A stretch of 64,000 nucleotides of DNA from Burhinus oedicnemus (GCA_008921705.1 VFFE01009068.1:3481017-3545016), one strand, 5' to 3'. Positions 36,268 to 50,729 are shown, counted from the stretch's first letter. A program made the numbers and translations. Notes: generated from the letters alone by a model not told the origin.

Positions 36268-39200
36268 ATACTACATTTGAAAAAATTGCCAACTGAACAT
36301 CCCAAAGTAGACAACACTGGGCATCGGACAAGAAACTCCCCTTCCAGACTCTGATTCTTAAATCAGAACCACGCTGAGAGAGATAAAATTAAGGTAATAC
36401 CATTACCTTTCTTTGCAGAAAAGATCCTAAGGTACACAACACACTTAAAAGGATTTCTTTTTCAACAAACAAGATATAAAATCCAGATACAAGTGAGACC
36501 CTAAGAATCATCCCACACCCGTTACTAACCACGTGCACTTCTGAGAACCCAGGACTGATAGATCAAAATCTACACCTGAGGTAAAGGCTTTGCAGGTTGG
36601 TTAGATCATATATAAGCTTCCTGGCCACAGCTGGACCTCCCAGCCCCATGCTGGGATGCTGTGTGTGAGGCAGGCAGGAGCCAGCTCCTGAGGCAACCTG
36701 CTGCTCTGGTGTAGCTTGTCCAGATCCTGCTCAAGGATTCAGCTTGGGACAACATTGGACTACTAGAAGAGGTTATTTAAACTGTGCCTTTCTGCAAAGC
36801 CATGGTCTAGCAGATCAGGAACTGGCGTTTCACCACCAAACCCACAGAGTAAGTGTGCGTGTCTGTTGTAAGCATCCCATATGCAGGTTTTCTCCTATAT
36901 AAGTGGCTCTGTGCTTCAGACAAATGAATCCGGTTAGATGAAGTATAAGAGAAACCTCACAACATTAAATGCAAAAACATTCATAAATATGCTCTGCAGC
37001 CAATATAAACCTCGGTGCCCGTGTAAGTCACTAAAGCTTTTATATATTGTTTTTCTTGCTCTTCTCCTTGCTGCCTATGCTGTATGTCAGATGAGAAGTA
37101 TTGAACAAGTGATTACGATAGGCAAGTATAACTGTGTTTTGAAGGAACTGTCAAAGTGCATTAGTGAAATGCCATCTTAGAGCTTAACTAATCTGAAATG
37201 ATCTTCCACTAACATGAATGTCACTAATACTGTGGTCTGCTTTACTGACATCATGAAGTAAGACTAAGATAGCTTTCCATAGTTATAAACCTGGCACCGC
37301 AGATTCAACATCATGCCATAGCAGCTGATTAAGCACTCACATCCCCACCTGGTGCCAAGAAAATGGCACACACAACCCTTCATTTTGCCTTGTCCCCATC
37401 TTGTTTCCATTAGCTGTGCAGTGAACCTCCTTCGGACTGCCTTTAATTCTGACAAAATGCCCTTATCTGAACAATACATGGCCAGCAACGTAAGGGCAAG
37501 TAGCTTACTCCAGTACCGTCACAATTTTCTCCACTGCTCTGTGCTGCTTGGGACAGGGATTACAAGCTGGTCTGGACCAGCTATGAACAGGGACACTGAT
37601 CTGCACTGACTGGGAAGCCAGTCACTTTCAGATAAAACTATAATTCCCTTGCTAACTCTTCCCTAACAAGGAAAACTTTGCTTCTACATTAGGACTCACT
37701 GTTAAGGAATTATTTGCTCTTTTCCCACTTCTCTAGGTTACGGCAAACACTGGGTTAAAAGTGTGTACAGCACATACTTGAAATAGGCTAGCAGCAACTA
37801 GTCTTGTTATTCTTGATGAATAATGTAACTTAAGAGCTGTAATGCTTGCAACTGATTTAATAGCTGCCAACAGTACCAGTTTAGAAAAGAGTGATGCAAT
37901 GCTTGTAAATTTGCCTTGAATCATATTAATTCCCCCTGCTACCCTGCAAGCAGTTGGAAACGTTACTGCCCTGCCTGCTCAGTGGCACGCTCCTTTTGCT
38001 TTGCTTTATCGGTAGCAGCGGTTCTCTGACTCCTATGCTCAACTTTTCAGAAGTTACTCAGAGACTGATACCACCGTGATCAATTCAGTATGAGACTCTC
38101 ACCCAATTTAATAGGTGGCCAATTCCGAAGTTCAGAAGCAAAGATTAAACTCAATGGATCATCGTGGGGAAGAAGGAACAGCACTTCCCAGAGCTGGCTT
38201 TTCTTATGAACAGACGGAGACATGGAGCACTTTCTGCACATCCTACAATTCTTTCACTCTGAATCTGCAGGGGAAAAAATAATTATCTAAAATTTACCAG
38301 AAGAAACATCCAGCTGCCTAGTGGCCAGGGCAGATATTCTAGACTTCTGGCTTGTAGGACGATTTGTATCTATCAGTCTTTTTATATCTGCACTACTGAC
38401 AGCTCTGAAATGAAAGCTAGTTTCACAGACTCTACTTACTGCTTAGAGAATTGAAACTGCTGTTACTAATTCTTTCTATCCTCTTGAAAATATCAGTTGT
38501 TAATATCACATTACCAAATTCTAGATTTGCATTTAATATGGAAAATACCTCCCTGCCTCCCTCTCCGTTCACTCTCCCAAGTCTCCAATAAGGTTTGGAC
38601 TTCATTTTTATCTCATTCTTCTTACAGAGTCTTTTCTCCACCTTTTACAACTGTGGCACATCAAAGTTGGAACAGAAGTTAGGACTCAACCAGCAGTAAA
38701 ATGTTCTATAAAAAGCGTCTTTCTTCTAAAACTCCTGGGTTACAACGTGCTCACCTCACAAGTTTAAGGCAACACAATTCCAGCCTCTGCAACAACATAA
38801 CAAGACTTCCAAAGTGGTGGGGGAAGGAAAATAAAACTCTCAGACATTAGGAATGCTTACCCATGGTGGTTTCATTGTGTATGTATGGCTAATGTTCAAC
38901 TATTTTAAGAAAGCTGCAACAGCAGCTATCACCAAGGAAAACCAACCATTTTCCCCTTGCATCTGAAACATGTGGGAAAGGATACAGTGGAGCTCCCTCT
39001 CCATTTTTCTCTACCCTTTTGTCTACTTCAAGTTTTCTTACAAAGAGAACTTTCTCTGAGAAAAGGTTTAAAAAAGAAACCTGTGGCCCTTTCTGGGGCA
39101 GCTTTTGATTAGGTAATTTCCGTCCCAGAAAAGCGTTGTACAGCCAAAACAATTTCAAAATGAAGCCTGTAAGCAAATGTCAAGTTGAATTTTCTACTGG

Positions 39201-40851
39201 ACCATAAACAGAGGGAAGGAAATATATAAGGACATAAAGAAAACAATACAAAATAATAATAAAGCAACAACAGGAGAGACTAAGTATTATTAATTAGCAT
39301 TTTGCCCATTTAATTTTATAATTTTCAAATAAGCCTACTACCTCATCACTCATTTGCACTAAGATACCGCAGTCCAAGTAAAAAGTAAAAGCTGTGTGCT
39401 ATATCTAAATAGTATCCTTCCTAATATACAGGAAAAAGTTACTATGGCATTTTCACTGCCAAATATTCTCTGAATTCCAGATTACTAAAATAACTCAGTT
39501 TTATAAGAGCTCTTGAAGCAGTTCCAACTTAAGCAAGAGTTGGCCTGGATGAGCAGTTAGGTAGGAGTCCATGTGATTATTCAGTCTTCATGTTCACGAA
39601 ATTTAACATTGGCTTTTTGGGGAAGGACTCCCAGAGATGAGACAGAAAGCGGCCAGTTAGACTCTGCCAAAGTTCAGTGGTGAAAAACTTGGAGTGACAA
39701 CATGGTTATCTAATTGTTAGCAGCAGGCAGCAGCAGTTTTAAGTAGTAAATTAATATATTTGGGAGCTATGCAAAACAAGAATAATTTACAACAAATTGC
39801 TATCTAGAGCACTTTTAATTAGCATACAATCTGAAAATCCTGAATTCCCATTAAAATAAATTGGAATTGCATTTTGTTCTACCTAGCCTGATTTTAACTG
39901 CAGGAATGTTGAGTATCGAAAACAAATTAGTAGGGGCTTGGCTTTATCCATAGACATTATCTATCTAATTATATACTCAAGACTGAGAAAATGGGCATAC
40001 GAAATAATGGAAAAGTTATTAAAAAGTTATTATACAGGCCAGTCTTTTGCCCATACATGGAAAACAGGGTCCAGCTCTGAGTCCAAGAGACCTCAAATGA
40101 CTGATCAGCTGCTGAAGCAGTGACTTAGTTCAGGGGTAGATAAAGAGAACAGAAAACATAAAAAGGAGGGGGGCAGGAGAAACCTCTCCTCTGGAAAATT
40201 TAAAAGGTTGTTTCCAGGGGTGACACCAGTGAAAGGGAACATGATCAGATTGTAAATGATAAATAACTAGTCACCATGGGAAAAGTAGGTACAGTTGATC
40301 ATGCCTCTGGGGAGAGACTGAAAGTCCTCTCAAGATCCCTGCCTGCCCACTTCGATGGCCTTGAGGTAAGGTCCTTCTTTACTCTCTCCCTCCTCAAAAC
40401 AGGGCCAGGAACTTCTTGGATGGAGCTTTAAAACCCATGAGAAAGAAATAGTTTTGCATCATCGCATATTCACAGTTAGAAAGACAGACCACAAACAACA
40501 AGCACCTCGGAGTGATCCCTGCCAGAAACAGGACAACAGACTAGAAAACCACTCATCCCCATCCATTCTTCATGGTAGCCCCTAGATTTCATAGAATTAC
40601 ACCAGTAAAACTGGCTAAGGTATGTTCTTCTCTTTCAGCAATTGCTATAGAAACTTCTGTGTATCGATATTTGTCTTAGCTATATCTTCAAACTTCAATC
40701 TGAAGCTTTGCATTTTTATAGTCAGCAATAAAGTAAGACCACTCCTCCTTTGCAGCGGCTGAAACATATTCCTAATGGATACATAATAAGAAGTACTTGT
40801 AAAAAAAATGAAAAAAAAAATCTTTCAAAAATTCATCTCAACATTGTCACT

Positions 40852-40869
40852 TTTATTTATTTATTTATT
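40852..40869. repeat. (TTTA)4 microsatellite
   Basis: TTTATTTATTTATTTATT-type tetranucleotide run in AT-rich intron sequence. Confidence 0.85.
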
Positions 40870-42454
40870 ATGTATTTACGCTTGGGCTATGCTTAGAAGT
40901 AGACAACAGACTTCAAACATGACACATCATAAGAGGTTATCATGAGCTACAGTAATTGCATTTGTGTATGTTCTTCACCTGGTGGAAATATGAGACAGGA
41001 AAATGCAGTTGTGACAGCTTCCTTCATTGTTTACGGTGGGTTACAGGCACGGCAGATCCTCGCCCGTCCTCCACACCACGACTTACTGAGCTGCAGTAAC
41101 TCCTGCGCACAGCTAAGCTCTAAGAGAACAACTGCAACCTGTATTAAAGCATTGCAAGAGGTTTCAGAAGATCCAAAGTAATTCAACTGTGCTTCTGTGC
41201 TCCATGTGGAAAAATTAATACAATTTTATTTTGGTTTGCTGATGCTAATCACATTTCAGGTAACAACTAGAGTAAGACGGACCACCTAAATGTGTGTGTA
41301 AATCTTTTAGTTCCATGACTGTAAATCTCTCTGCACATCTTTTGCTTAACAGTCATTTATATCAGCTTATCTTAAATAGTTTCTTAATCAATCCCAGTTA
41401 AACAAAATTAGCCTGAAATTAAGCCAGGATCTATACAAGAGTAGTACTAGCTTAAATAAATCAATTTCAAACAGCAGTCTCACCTAAAGCTACGCAGCTT
41501 GCTGATGCACGAAACAATATCAGCACTAAATCCAAGTAAGAGTTTCTTAAATCAGAATAATGTCCACATATGTGTTTGCAATTATCTAATTAAGCTGTTC
41601 TCACTAATCAGGACATCAGCATATCTAATGGAAAACCTGGATGTTAGCCAACATGACTTCCTGATAAACATGGATCAAAAATCTATGTTAAAATGCAAAA
41701 TGACTGATTCTGGCATTTCTAAAATTTCTGTGGGAAAATCCCTACACACACTGGAAAGAGGCCAAAAACATACAAATTCTACAGCAGTAGTTTAATTATT
41801 TAATTCCCAAATTTTAGGATAGGACTGCTGAGTCCCATCTTGTTTGATTTTTCCATTCTCATTGTCTTTCCACAATAGTATCCCAGGACTTCTTTATTTT
41901 TCCACTTTGCTTTCTTTACTTAGTTGAGCATTTCTTGAGTTGTCTTCCTCAGCTCAGAGCCACATCACCATTATAGCTCCTGTGACAGCTCTCACACATT
42001 TGGTCTGTCCTCACTGGTCACCCTAGTGTGCAAAATAAACCACACCAAGACATCACAGTTTTGTTCTCATTATGTGCTCCTTTTGCTTTCACCTGAGCAA
42101 TTATCTTACAAGCACCATTTTCTGTGATTTCCTAAAGGCTTATTATCACGTAGATACAGCAGAATATTTTCCTAATTTTCCAAAGAACAACTTTTAATTT
42201 TCCTTAGAGATGGTGGTCAGGAAGGATTTCCCAGTTGTCCTACAAATGAGACTTTTGTCTTCACAGCTGCCTCTACAGTGCAAGTCACGCATCCAGCATT
42301 CTTATTCTATAGCTCTTTTACTTAGTGCTTTATTTCCTTTAACATGAAGTTTGGTGAATGCAGCTGTTTCTAGGATAACTTCCAATCTGGACAACAAATG
42401 ATTTCTGTTAGCTTGATCTATGATGACCCAAATGGTTCTCGTTAACTGATATTC

Positions 42455-42525
42455 ACCCAGACAAATATGAATATATGTATTTATTTACTTATATGTATAA
42501 ATATGTTTTTTATATATATAAGGAC
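42455..42525. repeat. AT-rich low-complexity stretch
   Basis: Mixed ATATGTATTT, TATATGTATA and TATATATATA motifs extend over about 70 bp. It has no other feature. Confidence 0.7.
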
Positions 42526-44595
42526 AAATGTATAAGCACTAATAAACAAATGCAGTAACATTAGTTGTGGGAATTTCTTATTAGGAAGAACAATGTATAT
42601 CTCCTATTATCTACTGTTTTATATTCCTAAACATAAAATACTAGATACTTAACACAATCATTTTCAGTGTTAGTATGTTGATTTCCTTTAGCTATTTGCT
42701 GTTTAGTTAAGCTAAACATAGTTGTTTGAATATCTGAGATACAGACATTACTGTGAACAACCTGTGGTACTGTGCAGAAATTCAGGTTCTCTTCCACATA
42801 AAGCTGATTCAAGCAGCAGACTACCAAACTTATTCCTATTTCAGAATAATCCTTTGTTGGAGTTCAAGATTTCTATTATCCTACACTCAGAGAAATGGCC
42901 TACTGAGTTCCAGCCTCTTCCATCTCGTTAGAAACATTCATTCATTATCCAGCTCCAAGACCTACAGCTCCTCCTTACACAGCTCCCGAGGCTGCAGGTT
43001 GCTGCTACACATGACTGGAGCTAGGCACAAGCAATGCAAAGCCCCTTTGTTATCCCACCCACCAATTTTCTGCCACCAAGATCAAGACTTAGCACAGAAG
43101 AAAGGTAATAACAACATTCTCTGGTTTATTTTTTCTGGTGAACTTTGGTATTCATAATGAACAAGAGAAGGAAATAAAAAAACAAAACCAACAGCAAGAA
43201 AGAGAAAGACGATCAGTTATAATAAGCTGGTGAAGTTTTATTCAAATAGAAAGGATTTGACGTATGTGAGCCATCAAATAAAAAATAAAATGGTCTTTAG
43301 AACAACACTGCCACAATGCAGTATAAGAAACTGCATGGAAAGTTTTTCCCAAGACAAAGGGGTAAGCTGGCAGAGCAAGCACATGCATCGACTAACGTGA
43401 AAATAAGTACAACCACATTCAGAGACATACTGGAACGTCATCAAGGCAGTATCTGAATTCTCCAAGGACCACTAGGCAACTCCAAGCATATTACCCATCC
43501 CCATAAAACGTCCTGGGCTAATGCTGTTGCAGATGTGGCAAATACAGTTGACAAGACTAGATAAATGGATTTAAAACTTCAGTCAGTCCATATGGGGCAT
43601 TTCAGAGAAATCTAGGCTGCACAGAGAAGACAAGCTAACCAAAAGCAGACAGTACTAAACTAAGGCCATAAATAGCTGTGCAATGGGATACTTCTGAAGA
43701 AAAAAGCCAGTACAGGGTTGGTATGTAGAATGATATGCTGCTTCAAGATTGTGCTTTTGAACTTCACGCAATAGCAAGAGCGAAGCTGCAACCAGAACAA
43801 CTTATATTCTTACCAAAACTTTGAAAAAGACTATTGTATGAAGGACAGGACAGTGAAATTTCTGTTTTGGATTTGAAGAAAGAGTACCGTTCCCAGGCAT
43901 GTCCAACCTTTTACCCAGAATGCTGGGAGAATTTTGTCCATCTACCTGTTACCCGGTGGTGAAGTCCCTGTGTACAGTGTTTACACTAGAAATGCTCACC
44001 AACTCTGTCCAGAAAAGCATCCAGAAAATGTCAGGAAACAAAATGCTGTATTTGTTTAGAAAGACCAATTTTTTCAAAGTGGTTTCAACAGCTAACCAGA
44101 GGAAAAGAAAAAAACTGCTAAAATTTAACATTATCCATAAAAGCCTAGGAGGTATCCATAAAAAGTGAGGCAAGTGCAAGAGAAAAATGGCTGTAGTTAA
44201 GAAACTAAAGCTAACATCTTAAAAGATGAAAAGAAAACTACTAAAAACAAATAGTGTAATGATTTGGCAAAGGAGATTCTGAGATCACCATTTCAAACAG
44301 AGGTTTCAAGGTTGGATGTGACAAAGAACTACTGTAGAAAACTAGCAGTGCTATCATGTAGTAACCCGAAGCTAAGTACAAAATGACTTCAGAAGCTCTT
44401 TTTCAGCCCTAATATCTCTCTTACTTTCAACCTTTGCCATGACATGATTTTGTTATAAACAAAGAAGCATAATGACCTTGCTCCCTGTCAGCCATTAGAC
44501 AAGCAAGTGTGAGCACCAAACACTGAAACATGGTTACGACCCACATCTTGAGAACACGTGTTCTGGGACCTTGAAGTCTCCTCTTGCAAAGTATA

Positions 44596-44913
44596 ATTTA
44601 AATGACTTGAACAGCTTTGTTCTTACCAGCTAAAACTCAAGTGTCTTGGCAGAGTGGTTGAGAAACGTTGTTGCAGCACTTCCCTACTCTAATCCTGGCA
44701 CGAGCTACTGTTGTTAATACTTTGCTTTCCTAAGAACTAAATTCATTATTATTTTAAATAGTCGTGGCAGATGCTGAACTGGTGCTATTCGTGCATGCAC
44801 AGAGAGATTGAGGGGCTCCCCTTTCGCCCAAGTGATGGAACTGCACTGAAAGTTAATATCCTTCAATCATGCCTTTGCCAAAAAAAAAAAAAAAAAAAGA
44901 TTTAAATGCATTG
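44596..44913 (+). mobile_element. Possible poly(A)-tailed retroposed insertion with tRNA-like head
   Basis: ATTTAAATGACTTG (44596-44609) and ATTTAAATGCATTG (44900-44913) agree at 12 of 14 bases and could be target-site duplications. Between them the unit ends in 19 A's (44880-44898). Near its 5' end, TTGGCAGAGTGGTTGAGA (44646-44663) resembles the box A/D-arm of tRNA-Ser or tRNA-Leu, and CTCTAATCCTGGCA (about 44687-44700) resembles a decayed T-arm. The spacing between the two is about 20 nt shorter than in a type-II tRNA. This combination is SINE-like, but each part alone could occur by chance in AT-rich DNA. Confidence 0.3.
44880..44898. repeat. (A)19 run
   Basis: This is an uninterrupted run of 19 A's, followed by GATTTAAATG. 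It may be the tail of the retroposed unit described over 44596-44913. Confidence 0.95.
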
Positions 44914-47900
44914 TAAAAAAAGAAAGAGTTTAAAAGTAGATTTCAGACTGAGCATTATCTGCAGTCCATTATTCATATTTTCAGAGAGGACAGTGAGGTC
45001 CTTCAAAGTCTTAACTACCAATATTAAATTAGACAAAATGAGAAAAAAACCCCAAAATTTTACAAGAACAAAACAAATAAATACTGTGATAAAGCCATGT
45101 GAATTACACCAGATATATTTTGTTTATCTGGCTGGGAAAAGCTTGGAAAAATTATCTCCCTTTCTCTGATTATTTGTTGTGTGTTTGATAAGCCTAAAGA
45201 AAGGTGCCAAGGTAGCCTCACAAGCAACCCCAAATCCTTTATTTAGGGCTGTATCACAAATAACCCAATCTTTTCAAATTCAATTCCCTCATTTTAAGTA
45301 ACCATTCTCAGTAAAGACAGAGAAAACGAATTTCCTTCTTGATGTAGTAATTCCCTATTACATTTCCACTGTACTTCAGGAAGAGGCTGCTACATTGCAA
45401 CTACTACAATAGGACTACTGTGAACCAGCAATGTATAAGCAGGCGGGGTGTAATTCTCACAAACAGGAGAAGAAAAACAGTGGCAAAAAGCAAAAAAATT
45501 AAGATAAAAACTCAACCACCCCCAAAGGAGAGAATAGCAATCTTCAGCAAAAAAGAAATGCTATTAGAAAGCTGAAGATGCAATTCACATTTTAAAAATG
45601 AAGTGTTAAATAAAGCCATTACTCACTGTCCCATGACAAGTGTACAGCTAGTTTTCTCAAAAATTATGTAGTGTCTGTTTTGTGGAACTAAAAAATGAAC
45701 AAATTTTCCAAAAAAATTGAGGCATCTTACCTTTCAGACATGGGAAAAGGAACCTCTTATTGTACTCACACCATAGTTATACTAAAAATTTAGAAACACT
45801 GAATCTGGAAGTTAAGCAAACACCCTACCATGGGAAAATTTTTTTTATATTTATGAAGAGTTAGTAGGGACCAGCTGCCAATTCAAATAAATAGTCATTT
45901 TGACACTTCAAAATACTATACTGATGTCTTCCTTTAATTAGGTGGTTTACTCCTGCTAGTAAGTAGCATCCTCTTGAAACTGCTGTTTCACTGTCTGCGT
46001 GGCCTTTGGATTGATGAAGCCACTATTTGATGAATATCTGGACAAAAACACTCTTTAGATATTTCTTGTTTCCCGTGTCACCTTTCCAAAACTCAGCACA
46101 CCATTCTGAGTTTCACCCTCACATGCTGAGCATTATTTTAATCTAAGATCAAAGACTTCACAGACACGGTGCTGCTGCTTTGACTTTCAAAAAGCTGCGG
46201 TAACTGAATGCTTAAACGTGACAGGGAAGAGACATTTTGATGGGTGTCACTAACTTGCATGAAATGGTAACGAGTTGCTGCCTATCGCTGTCCAGTCTAC
46301 ACAAAAACACAGTGTAGGTGATCAGCAAGACAGAAATGCAGTTGACCTTACCGTGTGCCATTTAACCATTATTTTATTTCAAGTATCAGGCATATGAAAA
46401 TAAAAACCAAAACCACAAACTCTGCAGCTTGCAAAGCTGCTGCTGAATACTCAGCACAGGAGTGCTGCAGGACTTGTCCCTTCCAAAGCAGCTTAGCTGG
46501 ATCCTGTGTAGGATTTGGGGTTCAAATATCCCTTTCTATGCAACAGCCAAAAGTGGCACTGAGCACAAATAAGGTGTACTCAGACGGTCAGAAACACGTA
46601 CGAGCGGAGCCAGATAGCTGCAACGAAGAGGGCCAGCTAAAAACCGAAGGGTCAGTTACTGCCTTCACAGTTCCCAGCTCAGCATGCAGGGGAGAAACGT
46701 CTCACGCTGAAGCTCTGCTTTGGTGAGAGACAGAAATGCCAGGCTTAGGCTTTCTCCTCAATTGTATCAGATGTTAGGAAAAATGTAAGGGTTGAAATTG
46801 CACATGGAAGTAGCTCTTTTTATGGGATTTCTTGTGGCAAATAAATTAACACTACGTTGAGTGCTGACTGGTGCTATAGGATAACCAGAGTAATTAAAAC
46901 AGACAAAAAAAAAAAAGTTGGAAATTTCACAAGGCTTTCCTTCATAAAGCCCATTAACTCGAGCACTGGCAGGTGCCAGTATTATTTCTTCAGTTCCTTC
47001 CCCTTTATTTAGTTTCAGAAATAAGCCTGACTAAAGAAAGTTGAAAAGAAGCAATGGTGGAAGCTGCAAAGGCTTTATAATTACACTAGAGGGAAACAGA
47101 TGAGAAAGTGCTGACTACATATTACAACATCTGAGATCACACGACATCAAAAAGCTGCCCAGCCTGGTGTGTACAATAGTGAGAAAAAACTTGCTGTGTT
47201 TGTAACAGAAGCATTAGTGCCAAGTGAAAAGAGCACTCTCTGATGTATTTCAGTGTACATCAATTAAAAATGCTCATCTCCTGAGGCTTACAGAGCAGAG
47301 GGACCTCAAGGGACAGCAAGTCTCTGCATCCACCCAGGTCCAGGGGAAAAAAAAAATAAAAATTCAATCAAATCACATGCCCGTGGTTCAGCTGGGATGT
47401 CAGCACATTTGTTAAGAATTCATTGCCAGCCATCTCCAATTTATCTCCACTGACTGGGCACTGAAGCTGTCATAGGGTAGATTGTAAACCTGCTCAAAAT
47501 ACATCAAACCTCTTGCGAAACAACAAGAAGTTCATCAGGAGAAGAGATGTTTTCATATATCATGCCAGTCGGGCACCCACGTCACATAAATCAGCCCAAA
47601 CTTTTAGCCATGCAAGACAAAGTTTCTTTCTTTGTGCTGTCAGTAAGCGACAGAGTTATAAAGTGCAGGAAATGGTCCTTGCACATAATCTCATGCAACA
47701 TTGCACTTCAAGGTCCTCCGTTAGTGGTTTAATAATAACTCTTCAGCCTAAGTACCTAAATTGCCTAAAAGGTACCTTCAATGTGCAATCTTGTTCTGAT
47801 CTCATTATTCAAATATTCTATAAAAAGTTCTCTTGTTTCCTCCCCTTTCTTCCAGGCTTGGGCTTTTGTTCAGGACTAAAAGTGCATTTATTATTTTCCT

Positions 47901-50467
47901 TAAGCATCTTTGCATATACATCAAGCTGTTCTACATAATTAGGTTCCGCAGGCTTAGAACATCATCATGATTTTTCTCCAAGCCAGGCATCCCTCGCATG
48001 CCTCAGGAATACTGAAGAAAGCAGCTTCTTGTGTAACTCAGATGTTTGCAAATGCCCTCTCCTTTGGGGAAGGTGAGAATTAGTCTTCTCAGAGCTACGC
48101 GCCCGGTGAGAAATGCTAATAATTGAACATTAGACATAAACTGCTAAAGGTATCTACTCACACCATGGGAGTTAGGGTTTTGATTTGCTCGCTTGGCCAA
48201 ACATTTTGCCTCCCAAATAAACAACCACAGAGACAGCAACAACAACAGAAGTGAGTCCATCACCATCACTGACTCAAGTCTGAGTCTCTGAGCATGTCAC
48301 CTGGCTTCATCCATTTTCCCAGCTTTGAAATAAGCCTTCAGATGCCTCTGAGATGTCGTGTCCTGTTAGCAGAAGGCTTTACTATTTCCTAATACTGAAA
48401 GAGTTTATCTGCGAAAATCCCTTCTTGTGCATAAGGTGCTTGTTAAGCTGTTAACTTTTACAAGAAATAGTTTGATTTATTTTAACTCTACTAATCTTTA
48501 TACACTGAATTACATTCACTTACATGGCCAAATACCACAAATTGGATATTTTCATGGATGATGCAAGAAGGATATGGTCCTTTTGCTTTTCATCATTTTG
48601 CAAAGTTACAGAGTAGCATCCTGGGTCACAGAAAATCAGCCAGGCTTCCAAAAATTTAGCTTCCAAAGCAAAAACTTGTGCTGGTAGAATACATTCTGTC
48701 TCACATTATATTCTTAAAAAGCAAAAGCATTACAAACTTCATGTGGCCGCAAGCTGAACTTCGAGAGAAGACATTATCCTTTTATACAAAACAACTTTAG
48801 CGAAACCTGTTTGATCATACACGTATGTGCAAATAGCTTAAATGTACTTTATAAAATTTACAGATAAAATGTTGTAAATTATACTCAGGTGCAGAAAAGA
48901 AAACTTACCCCTACCATCAAGAAACATGACTTCAAAAATTGCAGGATCAGTTCATTCAAATCTAAAATTCAGCTTTGCTTAGGGATAAGGCAGAGCTCTT
49001 CCGTACAAAATATTTTTTGTGTGTAAGTGTATTTTTTCCCTGACATACTTGGCTGCCAAAACAGATGAGGCATTTCTGAGAAGTTGACTCTGTGCAGGGG
49101 GGAGCTCCTATTTCTGCCAGACAAAGCTTAAAGTAAAGCTTAACAAACTAACCTCTCCCACCAAGACCAAAATAAAGGTATAGTAAAAGAAAAGCAAGGG
49201 TAAACATGGTCCTTTATTCACAGCAGTTCAGAAAACTACTTTAATGAGAGACTTTCAGGGGAAAAAATACCTTCAAGAACACAGTGCTTTAATGAGATGC
49301 AGTCTATCTTCACAGGCAGCCTAACACAGAAAATTAATGGAATTCATATTACAGTCGCACAATTACATTTTCTAATCAAGACTTTCTGTGTAAATTGAAA
49401 AACAATTTTTTCCAATTTAAGGTGTTCAGTTTTGTATTAAAAAGTTAAAGATTTCCATTCAGCGGAGACATTTATCAGAATTAAAGTTTCTACCAAGAAA
49501 AATATTTTTCTGCTGTAACAGAGCTCTGGAATACTACTTCTAACCAGCAGCAGCCGTATCTCTATGCATAGAGCTATACCTATGTTGCCATGTATGTGTT
49601 TCCACAGCTTTGCAAGACCCATGTGAAGAAAAGGCAGTCTCTGTATTCCACAGACAATAATAGTCCGTGCTTGATTTCTCATTGAGTTCCTACCCTATGC
49701 CCATATCCTGGTCTAATAAGGAGAAATTTATTATATACTTGGCCTTGTAAAGGCAAGGTTACCTTTCAGCAGGAAACCAAAAAATCCTTATCAATAAACC
49801 AAACGAGACTCATAGTTCAGCACAGGCACATCCTTTTCTTTTCCATGTATTCATATGCAGGTCCAGACTGATCAAAATCCTTACAATTCTGTCTGAGAAT
49901 TACCTTTCTAAGATGGTATCTGGGTACCATCACCATATTTGTATAAAAGCTTTAAAACAAAAGAAGAGGTTAAAAGCTTTCCCCTTGTTCATACCAACAG
50001 TAATGGTAGAAACTACTACAGGACTTTTGATAGCATGTATTTTACATCTGACATAATGACACGTCTTGCCATGTTTCAGCTGATGCCTTAATTTTCCATG
50101 AAGTATTTACATCAGAACGCCCCTGTGGCTCTTTAAAGAGTCAGTTGGAGCAAAGCCATGTAAAACATATATTCAAAGGTTTCTAAAACATCACAATTTC
50201 ATTTCAAAGGTTTTGTCTTAGGTTTTGCTGCTTCACATATACCTGCGTGATACCACCCCTCTGTGTGGTTGTGAGGTCCATGAGGCAAAGCGCGTGTCCA
50301 CAGAGAGACCAGATCAACAGCCCTCTCCCCTGCAGGAAGCTGCAGAGAGATCGCTTTAAAAATAACCAACTGCATGGCAAGCTACTTTTTGGAAATTCAT
50401 TTTTTTAACCAACATCGTCTTCTCGGGAAAAGGTATGTGATGACAACTGCGTGGAAAATGTGTAAAT

Positions 50468-50646
50468 GTTCCAACTAATTATCAGCTATTAAAATAGAGT
50501 TTTCACCCAATTAGGCCACTCAAAGGGAATCCCACTAAACTGTAACCTAAAGACATCCATTCTATATCGATGCAGTCCAGTGAGCAGATAAAATGCACTG
50601 CGCTGCTGCTCCTGTCCTCGTTACAGCAGTGAGGCTGCCAATTCAA
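50468..50646 (+). repeat. Unidentified interspersed repeat, copy A
   Basis: About 179 bp align end to end with 51828-52000 on the same strand. Shared blocks in order are GTTCCA, TAATTATCAGCT, TTAAAA, CAATTA, CTGTAA then CTAA, CATCCA, ATAT then GAT, CTCCTGTC, and GCTGCCAATTCAA (T for the middle C in copy B). Several inter-block distances are identical (17 nt between the last two, 26 nt between CAATTA and CTGTAA). Many differences are transitions, as expected of old neutral copies. I do not recognise the family. Confidence 0.7.
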
Positions 50647-50675
50647 CAAATCACACGGTGCAGTAAGATTTCGGC

Positions 50676-50729
50676 CTTTGATGCTGAGAGGAAAGAAAAA
50701 AGCTTTGATGCTGAAAGGAATGAAACAAT
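50676..50729. repeat. 27-bp tandem duplication
   Basis: Two adjacent 27-bp units, 50676-50702 and 50703-50729, start CTTTGATGCTGA and agree at 23 of 27 bases. They lie about 30 bp downstream of repeat copy A. The unit is in-frame (SFDAERKE-like in one frame), but there is no sign that it is translated. Confidence 0.85.

Noticed and set aside
47513..47938. 141-codon open frame on the plus strand
   Set aside because: No domain, no coding bias and no promoter or splice support; treated as chance.
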